8,197 nucleotides of DNA from Nitrosospira sp. (GTDB lineage: Bacteria; Pseudomonadota; Gammaproteobacteria; Burkholderiales; Nitrosomonadaceae): contig JAKDLC010000078.1 of assembly GCA_030453055.1 (NCBI GenBank), positions 1 to 8,197 of the forward strand, given 5' to 3'. The notes below the pieces were generated by a model that saw only the letters and a program-made list of their open reading frames with translations, ran no database searches and had not been told where the DNA came from. Position 1 is the stretch's first letter; each line of letters opens with the position of its first letter. Position numbers and translations under genes: made by a program. Positions 7,102-8,197 of this stretch are shown here, one piece after another.

Positions 7102-8197
7102 ATGCAATCGAATGTTGAAGATCTAGGGGCGCTGGAGCGCCGCCTTAACGTTTCGGTTCCCCAGGAAAAAATCGAGGCAGAAGTTGACAGCCGCCTGAAG
7201 CGGTTGGCGCGCACCGCAAAAATACATGGTTTTCGGCCGGGCAAGGTGCCGCTGAAAATCGTGGCGCAGCAATATGGGCCACAGGTGCGTCAGGAGGTGA
7301 TGGGCGACGTGCTGCAGAAGAATTTCAGTGAAGCTGTGCGCGAGAACAAGCTGCGAATTGCGGGTTATCCGCGGTTTGAACCAAAGGGTATGGCGGAGAA
7401 TGCCGCCGAATTTGAATTCAGCGCAACATTTGAAGTCTATCCGGATGTGGTGCTGGGGGACGTGAGCGGGATTCGAATCGAAAAGCCTGTGATCGATGTC
7501 ATTGCGACTGATATCGATAAAACGCTGGAGGTTCTACGCAAGCAGAGAATGCAGTACGAGCCGGCGGAGCGGCCGGCCATGCCAGGCGATCGAGTCAGTA
7601 TCGATTATCTTGGCGTCATCGACGGGGTAGAGTTCGCTGGTGGCAAAGCTGAGAACTTCACCCTGGTGCTTGGCGAGGGCAGGCTGCTCAAGGACTTTGA
7701 AGAACCGCTTGCCGGTATGAGCGCAGGGCAGAGCAAAACGATTGAAGTGACCTTTCCAGCGGATTATCATGGCAAGGACGTTGCCGGCAGGACTGCTGCA
7801 TTTGAAATAAGACTCAACGGAGTGGAGGCGTCGAGACTGCCGGAAGTGGATGCGGAATTCGCCAGATCGCTAGGCGTTGCCGATGGCGATATCGAAAAAA
7901 TGCGTACCGAAATTCAGGCTAACCTTGAGCGGGAAGTATCCAAACGCGTCAAAGCGAAAATCAAGGAACAAGTCATGCAGGCGCTGCTTGATACAACCCG
8001 GATTCAAGCGCCCAAAGCCTTGGTGGAACGTGAATCGGAGCGATTAATGCAGGATGCGCACCGTGATCTTGAATCACGCGGCATGAACGCCAAGAATGTG
8101 CCGCTGCCACGGGATTTGTTTCATGAACGCGCGCAACGCCGTGTGAGCCTGGGGTTGATTCTGGCAGAGCTGGTAAAAATCCACGGCTTGCATACCA
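7102..8197 (+). CDS. tig: Trigger factor (ribosome-associated chaperone), 3' end outside window
   Basis: Trigger factor binds the ribosome exit tunnel and shields nascent chains; it also has a peptidyl-prolyl isomerase domain. The 365 visible residues start MQSNVEDLGALERRLNV. The ribosome-docking signature GFRPGKVP is at 43-50. An FKBP-type domain covers about 151-235 (SIDYLGVIDG, FAGG, LGEGRLLKDFE, LAGMSAGQ, FPADYHGKDVAGR). The helical C-terminal substrate-binding arms follow and run off the edge; roughly 65-70 residues should be missing, judging by the E. coli protein of 432. A weak GGAAA at 7092-7096 precedes ATG 7102. It lies 102 bp after tRNA-Leu, with no obvious promoter of its own. In many proteobacteria clpP, clpX and lon come next, but that is beyond this window. 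Confidence 0.97.
   Translation, partial: MQSNVEDLGALERRLNVSVPQEKIEAEVDSRLKRLARTAKIHGFRPGKVPLKIVAQQYGPQVRQEVMGDVLQKNFSEAVRENKLRIAGYPRFEPKGMAENAAEFEFSATFEVYPDVVLGDVSGIRIEKPVIDVIATDIDKTLEVLRKQRMQYEPAERPAMPGDRVSIDYLGVIDGVEFAGGKAENFTLVLGEGRLLKDFEEPLAGMSAGQSKTIEVTFPADYHGKDVAGRTAAFEIRLNGVEASRLPEVDAEFARSLGVADGDIEKMRTEIQANLEREVSKRVKAKIKEQVMQALLDTTRIQAPKALVERESERLMQDAHRDLESRGMNAKNVPLPRDLFHERAQRRVSLGLILAELVKIHGLHT

Overview
The window looks like a chromosomal segment of a betaproteobacterium, most likely an ammonia oxidiser of the Nitrosomonadales such as Nitrosospira. This rests on recall of the gene set (CIRCE-controlled groESL, hopanoid-type HpnD, a tRNA-Leu next to trigger factor) and on protein flavour; no search was possible. 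All genes look intact. There is no insertion sequence, CRISPR array or phage gene.

Layout, left to right. The first 27 bases are probably the last codons of an upstream gene. Next is an exported, possibly lipoprotein, TPR protein with a C-terminal LytR_C-like domain (46-1233, +), a type often seen at the end of Tad/Flp pilus loci. Convergent to it, 25 bp away, is a 478-residue AAA+ ATPase (1259-2695, -). Its N-terminus matches the tandem MshEN cyclic-di-GMP-binding motif and is followed by a winged-helix-like segment. The 357-bp gap from 2696 to 3052 carries a probable minus-strand promoter for the ATPase, several short dyads, a strong sigma70-type groE promoter overlapped by a sigma32-like -35, a perfect CIRCE operator and a 5'-UTR stem-loop. 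groES and groEL follow, closed by a strong terminator with a UACG tetraloop.

Downstream, all on +, are hpnD (presqualene diphosphate synthase, first step of HpnCDE squalene synthesis for hopanoids), a YciK-like short-chain dehydrogenase in which the catalytic Ser and Tyr positions are replaced, tRNA-Leu(UAG), and trigger factor (tig), cut by the window end.

Functionally, the centre and right form a protein-folding region (GroES/GroEL, trigger factor) around a hopanoid gene and an SDR. The left end looks like the edge of a surface-appendage locus, possibly with cyclic-di-GMP control. The points most worth a second look are the MshEN-winged helix-AAA+ protein, the SDR with a degenerate active site, and the layered regulation in front of groES.
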